From Citrus sinensis (lineage: Eukaryota; Streptophyta; Magnoliopsida; Sapindales; Rutaceae): DNA of 64,000 nt. Below the pieces are notes generated by a model. That model made no database searches. It was given only the letters and a program-made list of their open reading frames with translations, and had not been told where the DNA came from. Shown piece by piece: positions 26,474-38,473 of this stretch (the stretch's first letter is position 1; each line of letters starts with the position of its first letter). Position numbers and translations under genes: made by a program. The stretch covers positions 45,969,001-46,033,000 of the forward strand of contig NC_068558.1 of NCBI RefSeq assembly GCF_022201045.2, read 5' to 3'.

Positions 26474-26665
26474 TTATTCTTCTACAACAACGCTAACTTC
26501 ACCTTTCTCTAGCAAGTCATAAAATACCCTTGACTTTCTTTGATTATTCCACTGATTCATCTTCCAAAGACCACCAGCAGCCAGCCCCAGTGTAATTCCT
26601 AAACATATCTCCTTGACAACGCTTGGACCTTTCAAGGTGGCATGAGCAATCTTGTGGCCAGCCAT
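26474..26665 (-). CDS. COX5C: Cytochrome c oxidase subunit 5C
   Basis: COX5C is a small inner-membrane subunit of mitochondrial complex IV. The 63-residue protein starts MAGHKIAHATLKGPSVVKEI, has one membrane segment (ICLGITLGLAAGGLW) and ends RVFYDLLEKGEVSVVVEE, matching the plant family over its full length. The coding part is one exon. The leader is split by an intron of ~1.1 kb at 26692-27816, as in Arabidopsis COX5C genes. Its position beside CGEP matches At2g47380/At2g47390 and At3g62400. Confidence 0.96.
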   Translation of the reverse strand: MAGHKIAHATLKGPSVVKEICLGITLGLAAGGLWKMNQWNNQRKSRVFYDLLEKGEVSVVVEE

Positions 26666-27880
26666 TTCACTTCTAGTTAAATGCTATAAACCTACATTCA
26701 AGAAACACAGGATTTTCCCCTGTTAGTAGGAAAAGAGAAATCCCAAGAAACTTTATATGTGAATCATAGTAAGATATAGAAAGACAAGATGGCAACAACT
26801 ACATATGAGAACCCATCAACTACTAAAAAGTTACAACCACTGCCTGCTTGTACCATGCTCATGGCTTGTCACATATTTGAAGCAAAACTCCTACACAAAT
26901 ACTGAAATGATATTGCTCGAGCCCGTCTGCCGAAGCATTCTGGAACTTAGCTCAACTTCACTTAACTAGATCCCTATGTTTAGAAACCATATGGCTCCCT
27001 AGAAACTATATGGCTCCCAATATAACTATGTTTAGCATCACTTTCTGTATAATAACCAAAGCTGAGGATTAGAAAGCCTATTAATTACATCATTTCTTAA
27101 CAAACTTTTCCTTTAACTCAGACCAAGCTTTTCATTACAATCATTCATAATATCATCAACAATGTAAAACACCATTTTAGTATTTGATGCCAACATCTGT
27201 TTTTCACATGCTTCACAATCCGCAAATAAATAAATACATTCTATATTACTTTATTGCCATGTCACAGCAAAGAACGTCTATACATCAAAGTCATTTTCTG
27301 GGTAAATGAAATCCAACCGGACCAAAGTTCAATGACATGATTATAAAAGTAATTAAAAAGCAAAAACAACTGTACCAACCAAAATTTCAAAGAGTATACA
27401 ACCTAATCAAACAAATGCCTCGTGAGAATTATCAGGCTCTTGAAAAGTCTTGATAATCCTGCTTTTTCTGTTATTTCATAAAATAAATAGTAAAAGCAAA
27501 CAGACGATAGGATATGATATGATTGTTTGACAAAAAAAGGCTCTTTTTAACTAAATCGAAATAATCCTGAATAAAGAAATCATTATTTAAATAAAAATAT
27601 TATAATAACTATGGTCTACGCTAGGAAAACTAGAGATGATCACAGATCTCAGCCATATTACGAACGATACGACGACGCTTCAATCATATATACACACACG
27701 AGTAAATCGAAATAACAGTTAACAGATATAAAGAGCCAGATCTTATGAGAGAGATTAAACGAATATAAGATGATGAAACAACTGGATGAAGAAAGAGAGA
27801 TGGAAGGGGGGTTTACCCGGGCGGAGACGAGACCGATTAAGCGAATAGCACGAGTCAGATTGAGCACAATAACAGAAGTG
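26666..27880 (-). promoter_or_regulatory. COX5C leader with first intron
   Basis: The minus strand shows a donor CCCGG|GTAAAC (exon end 27817) and an acceptor ATGTAG|GTTTA (exon start 26691), giving a 1125-base intron that ends 26 bases before the ATG. Arabidopsis COX5C leader introns are known to carry much of the gene's expression activity. The first exon (27817 to about 27880) is GC-richer and noncoding. Its exact start is not determined. Transcript data would settle it. Confidence 0.65.
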
Positions 27881-28120
27881 AGGACCTCATTGCCTATTGG
27901 GTTTTATGTCTTCTGATACATCAAATTCCTATTTTGCCCCTGTTTGCGTGGCGTTACTAATGTAATTTCGGCCAAGACAATTTTCGAAGTGGAGTGTTTG
28001 TTTGGTGACATTACAGCGTTCTGCACCGAGGTTGGAATAGCATAACCGCAGCTTATAGGTTTGTGTTGGTAACAAATGTTTTGCGCCCCAATGTCCATAT
28101 TTTTAATGACAAATTTATGT
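27881..28120. other. COX5C promoter region
   Basis: The sequence upstream of the COX5C first exon contains no clear TATA box. It is bounded by a transposon relic at 28121. Nothing else is recognised. Confidence 0.35.
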
Positions 28121-28388
28121 GTACCTTTGGATTGATTGAGGTTGAATAGTTATAGTTTAAAAGTTACAGTATTAAAGTGTTTAGTAAACATTAGCTACTG
28201 CAGCTAAGAAGTTAAATTGATATGATTTTTCACTTGTATAATGAAAATTCTATTATATCTTTAATAATTTTATTAAATTATTATTTAAAATTTACATGTA
28301 TTATATATTAGTAACTTTTGTTTCATAGTTATAGTTTTTTCTCCATAACAACTGTAGCTTTTAACAACTTAATCCCAAACACATCCTA
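28121..28388. mobile_element. MITE relic, copy 2 of the 478-744 family
   Basis: This 268-base segment aligns with 478-744 in the same orientation. Its right end AATCCCAAACACATCC is the rough inverse of its left end ACCTTTGGATTGATTGAGG. Internal shared text includes TTTAATAATTTTATTAAATT and AACTTTTGTTTCATAGTTA. It has no coding capacity. Confidence 0.5.
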
Positions 28389-28604
28389 TATCAAACTGAG
28401 AATATGTAATATGCAATTCAACGTGATTAAATAAAATATTATTGTAAACTATTATTTAATTTTTATAGATTTAGATTGAGATTTGATTCTGTCGTGTGCA
28501 TTATTAAAATTAATTTTCTCTAAATATTTAAAAATATATACGGTCCATTGAGTACTCAGATATATGTCATCATATAAATGATTTATTAGGATTGTAAATA
28601 TTAA

Positions 28605-29661
28605 GGTCATGTTTGCTTGGGGGGATAGAGGAGTGGGGAGAGGAGAAAATTTTGATTTCTTTTCTACTTTCCACTGTTTGGTTGGACCAAGTTTAATAGA
28701 ATTGAATTTCCGTCAAAATTCAATTTCCATCAAATTGAAGAATTTGTATTTCTTATCAATGAGTAAGGATTTTAAATTCCTCATCTATTGGAACACAAAA
28801 ACTCTAATATTCCTCTAAATAAAATTAATTTTAAATAAATTAAAGTGCAAATAATTTATATTTTTTTTCTTAAATTAATAGGATAAACTTATTTGAAAAA
28901 AGAAAAAACAGTAAAGTGAATCGCCAGACAGTCATTGGAGACTTGCCGAAGTTTTACTGAAGACGCGCTTCACCATCAAAACCGATACCAATGGGATCCT
29001 CATGAGCCGATTTACAACTCTATAGAAGTTAGAAATGCTAATATACATTGTTATTTATCTCAAATCTTATTTAAATGTTTGGGAAAATTTTTAACTCTCA
29101 TATTTCCAATCATATAGTGTATTTTCTGCAAAATTAACACTTTCAACGAGTAAATTGTCCATTTATAATCATTATTATGTATTCAACGCGATATCAACGG
29201 TGGTCAATGGCGGCGGCAGCGGTCAACCGCTGTCCATGACTTGATGCTGTAATTAAAAAATAAAAAATAAATTTCTCTATTTAACTAGGTAACTTCATTA
29301 CGTTAATATATTATTGTTTCAATAATCATAAATATTTAGAAACTAAATCGAACATATAACTAGTTATGCGATGCTACTTATTTTGATTATAAAATAATAA
29401 TGAATGAATTAAAAAATATAATATAAAATTAAATATTTTGTCATTAATTTATCTCTAGATTAAATTAATTCATAGTTTAATTAATTAATTTATTTATTAA
29501 CATTAAAGATAATGGGTATATTTATCCAAAGAAAAAATATGTAATTTTGTTCTTTTCAAATTTAATGTGAAACCAAATAATAACAATTAATTTTTACACA
29601 CTTCTCTTTTTTTTTCGCTTCTCCACTCCTCTCCTACTCTTTCTTAAAACCAAACACCACC
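28605..29661. mobile_element. PIF/Harbinger (Tourist-like) MITE, 1057 bases
   Basis: The left end GGTCATGTTTGCTTGGGG and the inverted right end GGTGGTGTTTGGTTTTAA share the Tourist pattern. Similarity extends inward through AGAGGAGTGGGGAGAGGAG versus AGAGGAGTGGAGAAG. TAA at 28602-28604 and 29662-29664 is the target duplication. The interior is AT-rich and noncoding. Homology of the dead CGEP copy begins within ~20 bases of its right edge. Confidence 0.72.
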
Positions 29662-29679
29662 TAATAGATTGTCATAGGA

Positions 29680-30890
29680 ATTTGGTTTGGTCCTGAGTAT
29701 AGTTTTTTAATAGAACATTTCTGATGCTGCGCCTGTTCAGGTGGGCTCATCCAAGCAAAATTGCTGTTGGGAGGACATTCCTATGGAGCATTCATGACTG
29801 ATAACCAACTAGCACATGCTCCCTATCTTTTCTGTTGTGGAATTGCTCGTTCTGGAGCTTACAACAGAACACTTACACCTTTTGGTTTTCAGGTAGCAAC
29901 ATAATCATAGTTACCAAAATACTCTTCCATTTCTCCTTTGTTTTGTTTCCTACTTTGATGCATATATGACTATCTCAGAACGAGTTCAGAACTCTGTGGG
30001 AGGCTACCAGTAATTATGTAGAGATGAGCCCTTTCATGTCTGCAAATAAAATTCAGAAGCCGATCTTGCTTATCCATGAAGAATATGATGATAAATTTGG
30101 ACTAGTTCCCATGCGGGTCATTTGAAAGCTTCATCTTCCTCTTCTTTTGTGAAACTAACTCTATGCACCAATTAATAATCCAATATCTTCAGTAGAACTA
30201 ATCTCGCTATCTCATTATTTGACATTAATTATTTTGACTTTGAAAAACATTTTTAATGATTTTGTAGCCGATTCATTATCTTGTGGCATATTTTTGCATT
30301 TGCACATTGAGTAGTCAGAATGATTCTTCGATGTTCTAAAAGGATATGTGCTCTTTGTGGCCTAGTCATTCTTCCCTTTGAGAATCATATCTATGCTGCA
30401 CGTGAGTATGTCATGCATGTTAACTGGGAGACTGACAGATGGCTTCAGAAATATTGTCTCAAACACTTCTGACGGTAAGTGCATGCATTGAGCCGTGTAA
30501 AGATGATGTAAGCAAAGGTGCCACAGATTCTGGAAACGAAACAGTTGGTGCCAGTGGAGAAGGTAGCCCACAGCTTGTGGATTTTTTACACGAAGGATTT
30601 CATTAGATGTAGAGATCATCAATATGTCCAACTAGAGTACTAGAATAAAAGGTTTCTTCTCCGACCAATGGTTCATGATCCTTTTTTTATAATAACTTTA
30701 TATGATAATGCCCACAAAAGTATTTTTAATTTATTTGGTTTTCACAACATGCTGCACAATATCTCCTGAGTAACTGGCATAATCACGAATTTAGAAAATT
30801 TCCTAGGTTCTAGTTCTACTTCTCGCTATTTGGTTATTTATATTGATCTATTTTGTAGACTGAATTTGCTATGCTCGTCTGCTGCAAATT
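29680..30890 (+). pseudogene. Broken copy of the 3' third of CGEP
   Basis: This segment follows CGEP from the end of intron 7 through exons 8, 9, 10 and the 3' untranslated region (source 22460-23830), introns included, so it arose by DNA duplication and not by retroposition. It keeps the nucleophile text CATTCCTATGGAGCATTC and much of exon 8. It is not functional: extra G bases early in the exon-8 match shift the frame, the catalytic-His context reads NHIY instead of SHGY, further small indels follow in exon 10, and the first 750 codons are absent. Divergence appears to be of the order of 10-20 percent by eye. Confidence 0.85.
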
Positions 30891-31646
30891 GAAGTTGAAA
30901 CTTGTGACGTATCTGAGGGCTGGAAACTCTGGTAAATCAATTTTGCTGAAGTAGCATTGCAAGTGACATCCATTTCCTAGCTGAGAGCCAAAACTCAGTT
31001 AACTGGCTGTTAAAACAGAATTAGTTAAAAGGTTTAGATTGGTTTCTTGTCTCAGAAGAATCAGATCTTTAGATTTGTATTGAGAGCTTAGATTGAGAGT
31101 CGCGGGAGAGATAGCTTCTCTGTAACGTTATCTTTAGGGCAGTAACCAATACTACTGTCAGTATCTCTATTGTTGAGTGAAATTCACTTGTGAATGTCAG
31201 CACTCTCTGCTTTTCCTGCAATGTGTTCTTAATGCTTAAACTGTTAGATCATTGCTTAGCTTATCAAGTGTTATCATATGCATACACGAAGAACCGCTGA
31301 TAGCAGGTTTCCAAGTAATGCTCTGCCTGAAGATCAGTACGAGGACTCGTTTGCAACATGTATACCAAATGAAGGCACGCTCTAACGTAAGAAATCAGAG
31401 GGTGGTTATTGTGTATCCTCAAATTTATTTCGGACAATCGATGGTGGGTAACAACATCTCAATCTCGAGCAAAGCAACAATAAGAAAAGACATAAAAGCA
31501 GAGTATAAATTTGAGGATTGAAAACCAAGAATCTTTACTAGTTTGAAAATGAACAATCAGCTCCAAATCTCAGCACAACAAATCTATTTGTATTCTCGTC
31601 TTTGATTTAAGAGCAAAATGAAAAGTATCCAAGATGAGTGTGTCTG
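30891..31646. other. Spacer with a COX5C-downstream duplicate (31520-31590)
   Basis: Bases 31520-31590 match 26298-26370, which lie just downstream of COX5C, sharing AACCAAGAATCTTTAC and AACAATCAG and ending near AATCTATTTG/AATTTATTTG. This continues the duplicated block begun by the broken CGEP copy. The rest has no gene I recognise. Confidence 0.55.
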
Positions 31647-31833
31647 CAGGGGCGGATCTCAGGAGGAAATTTAAGGGGGGTCAAATTTAAACTTATAAAT
31701 TTAAGGGGGGGCCAAACTTAATTGTACAGGGATCAGTGTGTAAATTATTCATATTTTATTCAAAAATCTCAAAATATTTTAAAACCCAGGGGGGGCCATG
31801 GCACGCTTTAGTCTTACATGGCGTCCGCCCCTG
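31647..31833. mobile_element. hAT-type MITE with perfect 8-base target duplication
   Basis: The element starts CAGGGGCGGAT and ends GTCCGCCCCTG, a ten-base terminal inverted repeat typical of hAT elements. It is flanked by TGTGTCTG at 31639-31646 and the identical TGTGTCTG at 31834-31841. At 187 bases it cannot encode a transposase. The unmutated flanking repeats suggest a fairly recent insertion. Confidence 0.9.
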
Positions 31834-31972
31834 TGTGTCTGTATGATGTATGTATCATGACCTAGCTAGGTATCTGTCAGACTCATGATAGTATCAGTTA
31901 GGCCTTTGTAATTTATTTTTATATTATTATCTCTGAATTTAGCATTTCTGAATAAAATAAACTAACTTCCTC

Positions 31973-31978
31973 TATAAA
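31973..31978 (+). promoter_or_regulatory. TATA box of propeller gene A
   Basis: TATAAA in CCTCTATAAACAGTGG lies 107 bases before the start codon of the gene at 32085. Confidence 0.5.
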
Positions 31979-32084
31979 CAGTGGCCAATGCCATGGCAAA
32001 AAACAAAGTACTGAAACGGCCAAAACACCCTCCTTGCGTTCTCCTTCTCCTCTTCCTCTCACAATCACCAAGTAATAAATAATA

Positions 32085-33837
32085 ATGGCCTTGTCGCTCT
32101 GCTTCACTAAAACACTCCTCTTCTTCTTCATAATCTCGGCCATTCCGATTGCTTATATCATCTCTATCGAGCTAGCTATAGCCATGGCCAAGCCGGCCAC
32201 CCATGTGTATCAATACCACAGCCCCAGCTTCTTGTGTGAGACCGCCAAGTGGGACGACGTAGGCCGTCGATTTCTCGTCTCCTTTTTAGATGGAGGAGTT
32301 GGTCAGGTCTTGGTGCCCGACGAATATTCACCAGGGACTGTTCTAGAAGAAGTCAAACTGGTCAAAGAGGATGACGTGGTCGGCAATGCTACCATGGGGA
32401 TCGCCGTTGACCGGCCTCGGAATCGGCTCCTTGTGGCGTTTACCGATGTTTTAGGAAATAAATACAGTGCGCTTGCCGCTTATGATTTGTCTACTTGGAA
32501 GCGTTTGTTTCTCACCCAGCTCAGTGGCAAAAGTAAGTGTAGAAAATGAAAATGAAAATGAAAATCATTACTCCTTTGTTTGTTACTGCAAATCATGAGC
32601 TTTCAGAAGTTGACTTTCTAAGTATGGAGCCACTGTTCGAAAAGTGATTAACAAATCCGTCCAATTACATAATACATACGTACGTACACCACGGTAATTG
32701 TAATCAACTTCAGCGATGGATAATATTGGATGTCTTGTTATGACTTCTTTCTCTATGAACAGGGCCGGTCCACCATTTCATTGAAGAATATTCTAGTTGA
32801 AGTTAATAAGTTAACTATGTTCATGTGAAATCTGTTTTACAGCCATAAAATGATAAGATAGCGCTGGCTGTCCCAACACTTGAAGAAGTGCATGCTGGCT
32901 CATAAAAATTTGCTCCGCCTTTTTTAAGTGAATATTGATTTCAAAAATATTCTGATTGATCTTAAGCCTAAAATTTATTGATTTACAACAAAAGTATCCT
33001 GCGAACATGGCCACGTATATTATTAGTTTATGTGATCGTTTAGTTTAATTAGTGATTGAAATTTGTGTTTTTTAGTTTTCCAACTTATTTCTCATTTTAA
33101 TGAAAAATGAGAGATATCTTATTATTATTAGAATGGACTTGTTATACATACACATATAGTGATAACTAATAATGGTGTAATTAATCAGGTCATGAACAAC
33201 AACACCTTGTTACATGCATTGTAGCATTAATTTGGTATTTGATAAATCGACATTGCATATATATATATGTGGTGCAGGTGAGGAGAAATCTACGGCGGAT
33301 GATATAGCGGTTGATGCAGAAGGTAATGCATACGTCACCGATGTCGTATCCAGTAAAATTTGGAAGGTAGGGGTGGAGGGTCAGTTGTTATCGATCATTA
33401 GAAGCCCACTGTTTACTGCAAAAGAGTGGTACAAAAACGTGTTTGGCCTAAACGGCATTGTATACCATCCGGATGGGTTCTTGATAGTCATTCACATGTG
33501 CAGTGGCAATTTGTTCAAGATTGACATTCGCAAAGAAGAGGAAGAAGTTAAGTTAATCGAGCTAAGAGGAGGCAGCTCATTGTCACTTGGAGATGGTCTT
33601 GCGCTGCTGTCTCCAACTAAGCTTGTGGTAGCAGGAAATCCTTATCCTTCAGCTCGATTGGTGGAGAGCTCCGATGGATGGGAAACGGCTTCGGTCGTGG
33701 CCAAATTTAATGGGCCTACTCATCGGGTGGCCACAGCTGCTACTGTGAAAGATGGTAGGGTGTACCTGAGTCATTTGCTTGGCCTGGGATTCCCCAACAC
33801 CAAGAAGAAACATCTTCTCGTCGAGGCTGTTTTCTAA
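32085..33837 (+). CDS. SMP-30/phosphotriesterase-like propeller protein, copy A
   Basis: Two exons (32085-32532 and 33278-33837) join as K-S-E-E to give 335 residues. The N-terminus has a hydrophobic signal anchor (TLLFFFIISAIPIAYIIS). The rest reads as a six-bladed beta-propeller with motifs ADDIAVDAEGNAYVTDV, GLNGIVYHPDGFLIV and KLVVAGNP. It belongs to the plant group annotated as calcium-dependent phosphotriesterase superfamily (At2g47370 is the Arabidopsis neighbour of COX5C). Substrate and activity are unknown. It is one of three tandem copies (with 35004-36077, broken, and 36838-38029) and is about three quarters identical to copy C by eye. Confidence 0.88.
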
Positions 33838-35003
33838 AACTTGGAAACACAGCTGAGCTCCTCAACTCAACTATGTCGTTAATTATGACGCTATGTTGCT
33901 TTACCCTTTGAAGGAGAAGAATTCTTTTGGATTTTGTATTATTGATTGTTCCACTGAACATAGTTAACTTATTTGGTGATGATGTACTACACAGTGTTCT
34001 AAGTTTCAGATTTTTTTTTAAAACTGTTTTCTTCTTTGCATGGAGAAGTTTATTAGTGTTAATTGTGATTGTTTGGTTTTAGTTATTGTTATTATTTTTT
34101 TTAGCAAACCTCAACGCCAGGAGTGAAATTTATTAAATCAAATACTCTTGAGTGATATAAGTTGTAGTCATTATTATTTTAAGCCACTTACAATTTTACA
34201 TAATTTTGTGTTGATGAATATAAACATGTTTCAATCAAATAAGTGAAATTGAATTTGAGATTGAATTGAGGTCATAAGGTTGAGTTTTGACAGCACTCTA
34301 AACATTTTTTTTCTCACAAATGTGAGCAGAAATAAATATCTTCTTAAATATCAGTGAAAGTTTTTCTTTCACAAATTGAATAAGAATAAATATCTTCTTA
34401 AGTATTATGAAAGTAGATTGCCAAATCTTAGTAGATTTCTTATTAAAATGTAGTAACCAATAAGATAAAAAAAGAAGTTGAAAAAAGGGTTATTAAGTAC
34501 TACTTATATTACTCACGAATTTGGGTTCAAATGATTTTTTTTAATTATTAGGATCGGTAATTATTGAATAAAAATAATATTTAATTCAGTATATTATTAT
34601 AAATAGATAATTAACATAAAATGATGAAAAATTGAGGACAGATCATTTCAATTATGAAGGTTGCATGTTAAATTAGGATCAAGATTGTCTTCTGATCTGA
34701 TCATGTTATGAGCAAATCAATTAATTATTAATTAATTGTTAATAAATAAAAAAAATAAAAAAAGTTAAAATTTTCCCATACACTAATATTAAAAAATACA
34801 TGATAGAAAATCTTTAAAAGATCAGTATAACTCACGTTAGGAGAGGATAATGTTTCGTTAAATTATTAATTTTTTTTTTAAATCCCATATATAATTGCTG
34901 AATAGCATGGAGGAGTCAACGCCTGCCGGTTGGAGTAACAGCTAATCCCTTTCCTCAGTGTTACCCGCGAGCTTCTCACTCTCACTTCTTCTTTTGGCTA
35001 ATA
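33838..35003. other. Spacer between propeller copies A and B
   Basis: This is AT-rich and without a gene. A ~35-base near-direct repeat with AATAAATATCTTCTTAA lies at 34328-34402. Nothing else is recognised. Confidence 0.4.
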
Positions 35004-36077
35004 ATGGCTCTCAGTTTGCCCCATAAAAACAATCCTGTTATTTTCCTTCGTCTCAGCCATTCCCTTTGCCTGCATCATTTCTCTCCTGCCACCCGCGTGT
35101 ACTACTACGGCAGTTCCGGCTTTTTCCGTGAATGCGCCAGGGGGGATGACTCCAACCGTCGATTCATTGTCTCCTTTGCAGAGGGAGGAATTGGTCTGGT
35201 CTCAGTACCCGAACCTGATGAATGATGATTACTCACCGGGAACTGTTCTAGATGAAGTCACGCTAGTCAAAGACGTCGACTTGGCTGGTAATTCCTCGGT
35301 CAGTATCTTCATTGACTGGCTTAGGAATCGGTTCCCTGTGGCTGTCACCGGCGCTTGCAGCTTATGATCTTCAACGTGGACACTTTTGTGTCTCACCCAA
35401 CAAAAGGGCCCAACTGAATCTTTAAATTGAAATAAACAGATAATATACACATTTTATTGTTGTTGTGGTGTTTCTTTTCACTTAAAATTTGTTAGTTCAG
35501 CTGGTGGCAAACTGACGGGATTCCTTTGCGGATGACGTAGCAGTTGATTCAAAGAGGTAATGCCTCTGTTACTGATGTATTGGGCAATAAAATTACGAAG
35601 GTAGGGGTTGATAGTAATTGGTAAGTTACCAAGAGACCATTAGAAGCCCGCTCTTTGATCCAAAAGAATGGTACAAACGCAGGACTGGGTAGCGGAATTG
35701 TTTATCATCCAGATGGGTTCTTGATTGTCGTTCACCATTCAAGTGGCAGTTTGTTTAAGATTAAGGTTAAAATTGACACAGGCAGCAAGAGAGATGAAGA
35801 AATTAAGTTAATTAAGGTAGTTGGAGGCCCATTAACGTTTGGAGAGAGACTGGGGATACTGTCTCCAAGAAAGCTTGTGGTAGCAGGGATTCCTACTGCT
35901 AGATTGTTGAAGAGCTCTGATGGCTGGGAAACTGCTTCTGTCATCGGCAAATTAAGCGCGCCTGCTCATCGGCTGCCGACGGCGGTAGCTGTGAAAGATG
36001 AAAGAGTGTATATTAACTAAATATATGGCCTGGGATATCCCAAGATGATGCATGCCCTCGTCGAGGCCATTTTCTAA
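35004..36077 (+). pseudogene. Broken propeller gene, copy B
   Basis: It starts with MALSLPHKNNPVIFL and shows the family text YYYGSSGFFRECARGDDSNRRFIVSF, so it is collinear with copies A and C. It is not functional: the signal anchor is shortened, a small insertion around 35215 shifts the frame and leads to a stop, the exon-1/intron junction region has decayed, the second-exon part (35506-36077) is frameshifted near its start, and an in-frame TAA follows VYIN shortly before the normal end (ALVEAIF). The long open stretch at 35655-36020 is the remnant of the second exon. Confidence 0.85.
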
Positions 36078-36634
36078 TTTTGGGGCCTCTAAGGGTTTAA
36101 TTTGTGTTGTACTGGATAAATGGTGTTCTCATTTCTCAATTTTAATTCCTTATCTCATTATTTGCAAACATAGCAACACAATATGGAGAAACGAAAAAAT
36201 AAAACAATTTAACTACAGATAAAAAAAAAGTACATTATAAGATAACAATTTGTTTTTGTTTGTTGTGTTGTTTTACCTAAATTTTGTACTATTTTCAGTA
36301 CACATATATAATTATTCAAAATTAAACAAAAGTGTGATCCACAATTTATAAAAGTTTCAAAAGCAACGATAGTCCAAATTGGAGCACAATAAATTTATTC
36401 ACAAGAGCCAAATCAACAAAGCATAGTAATTTAAATAAAATTATAAAAAAATAGAAATCATATAAAGTAACTCAATAATGGAGAAAGGGACAAAACGAAC
36501 ATCCAAACAAACAATATAAAGAGCCAATAATATGTCATTTAGTTATTTAATTTAGGGGGATCCTTATTACTATGTCACTTATTTATTTAATTTATGATTC
36601 CAAATACCCAGATGCCATTCGTTTGTTTCGTCTG

Positions 36635-36640
36635 TATAAA
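36635..36640 (+). promoter_or_regulatory. TATA box of propeller gene C
   Basis: TATAAA in GTCTGTATAAAATTTT lies 198 bases before the start codon at 36838. Confidence 0.4.
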
Positions 36641-36837
36641 ATTTTTCCCTGTTAAGTCACAAGTCACAACGCCCTATCTACACAGCAACAACACCCACGG
36701 GATACCGGCTTACCAAACACTAACTCCCCATCTAACATTGCGACCAAACCAAAGGAAGCGGCTATTGTCAAAAGCCGAAGCCCAACCTCTCTCTGATTTG
36801 TTTATGTTGTGTCTCTCACCCTCACAAAGACAAAGCA

Positions 36838-38029
36838 ATGGCGCTCTCACTTTGCTCCGCCAAATCGCTACTGTTCTTCTTCGTAATCTCAGCCATTCCC
36901 GTCGCCTACATAATCTCTCAAGAGAGAGCCAATCCTGCCACCCACGTGTACCACTACCACAGTTCCAGCTTCTTTCGCGAGTGCGCCAAGTGGGATGACT
37001 CCGGCCGTCGATTCATCGTCTCCTTTTTAGACGGAGGAATCGGTCAGGTCGCTGTACCCGATGATTACCCACCCGGGACTGTTCTAGAAGAGGTCACGCT
37101 GGTCAAAGACCTCGAATTGACTGGCAATGGGTCGCTTGGCCTCGTCCTTGACCATCCTAGGAATCGTCTCCTCGTGGTCGCTGCAGACGTGTTTGGAAAT
37201 AAATACAGCGCGGTGGCCGCTTACGATTTGTCCACGTGGAACCGTCTATTCCTTACCCAACTCAGTGGTCCAAGTAATTAATAATTATAGTATTTCAATT
37301 TTAATTTCAAACATCCTCATTTATTTATCTATCCTTGCAATAATAAATATGCTCATAATCTTATGGATGCGACATTGCGATTTGCGAATTTCCAGCAGAC
37401 ACAGATCCAGTTCACATATTTTCTTTTGAAAAATCGAACACTTCAAAATCTTAGATGTTGTTGCAGGTGATGGGAAATCATGTGCAGACGATGTAACAGT
37501 TGATGCAGAAGGTAATGCATATGTTACCGATGTTACAGGCAGTAAAATTTGGAAGGTAGGGGTGAAGGGTGAGTTCCTATCCATCATTAGTAGCCCTCTC
37601 TTTACTCCCAAAGAGTGGTACAAGAACTTAGTTGGATTAAACGGAATCGTATACCATCCAGATGGGTTCTTGATAGTTATTCACACCTTCAGTGGCAATT
37701 TGTTTAAGATTGATATTGTCGACGGCGTCGGCGAGGGTGAGGAGATTAAGCTAATTAGGGTAGCTGGCGGTCCCTTGTCATTTGGAGATGGTCTAGAGCT
37801 CTTGTCTCCGACTAAGCTTGTAGTTGCAGGGAACCCTTCTGCCAGATTGGTGGAGAGTTCTGATGGGTGGGAGACAGCCGCCGTAGTCGCCAAATTTAGC
37901 GGGCCTGTTCACCGCTTGGCCACAGCTGCAACTGTAAAAGATGGTAGGGTGTATCTTAACCACATGCTTGGCTTTGGATACCCCAAGAAGAAGCATGCCC
38001 TAGTTGAGGCAGTGTTTTCTAATAATTGA
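36838..38029 (+). CDS. SMP-30/phosphotriesterase-like propeller protein, copy C
   Basis: Two exons (36838-37273 and 37467-38029) join in frame at P-S-D-G for 332 residues. The intron position is the same as in copy A, but the intron is 193 bases here against 745 there. An N-terminal signal anchor (LLFFFVISAIPVAYIIS) precedes the propeller motifs CADDVTVDAEGNAYVTDV, GLNGIVYHPDGFLIVIH and SPTKLVVAGNPSARLVESS. It ends HALVEAVFSNN. A secretory or membrane-anchored place in the cell is likely from the anchor. Enzymatic role is unknown. Confidence 0.88.
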
Positions 38030-38473
38030 TTGATAATATAGAAGATATAAGCTCCTCTATCTCTACGATTCATCTACGACAGATGGTCATGCTATTCCGT
38101 TTTGTAGCTTTGACTTCGACGGTGTCCATTGCTTTTGTATTGTATCAATTAAAAGCAAAACGAAACAAGACGCTGTTGCGTTTTCAAGTACTTGTGTTAT
38201 GAATGCGAAGAGAGTAAGAAGACAGTATAAGCCGAGGTGCTACAGATAGAGCATAAGCAGAGGTGCTACAGGATGAATATAAAGTGGGCCAATTGAGTAG
38301 AGATAGTAATAGGGCAGCAAGTAGTATTTCTCTCAACACCAAGGTCGTCTTTGTTGTAATTTATTTCAGTACTCAAAACATTAGAAGTTCACCCAATCCA
38401 TTGTTCAAGAATTAATCAAAATTCCTTTGTTATCATTCTGCCTAATTATATTTTCCTGTAAGACATTTAACCG

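Noticed and set aside
30950-31250. Possible solo LTR, because the text around 31100-31210 has a leader-like look.
   Set aside because: No matching target duplication, no clean TG...CA ends and no second copy were found in the window.
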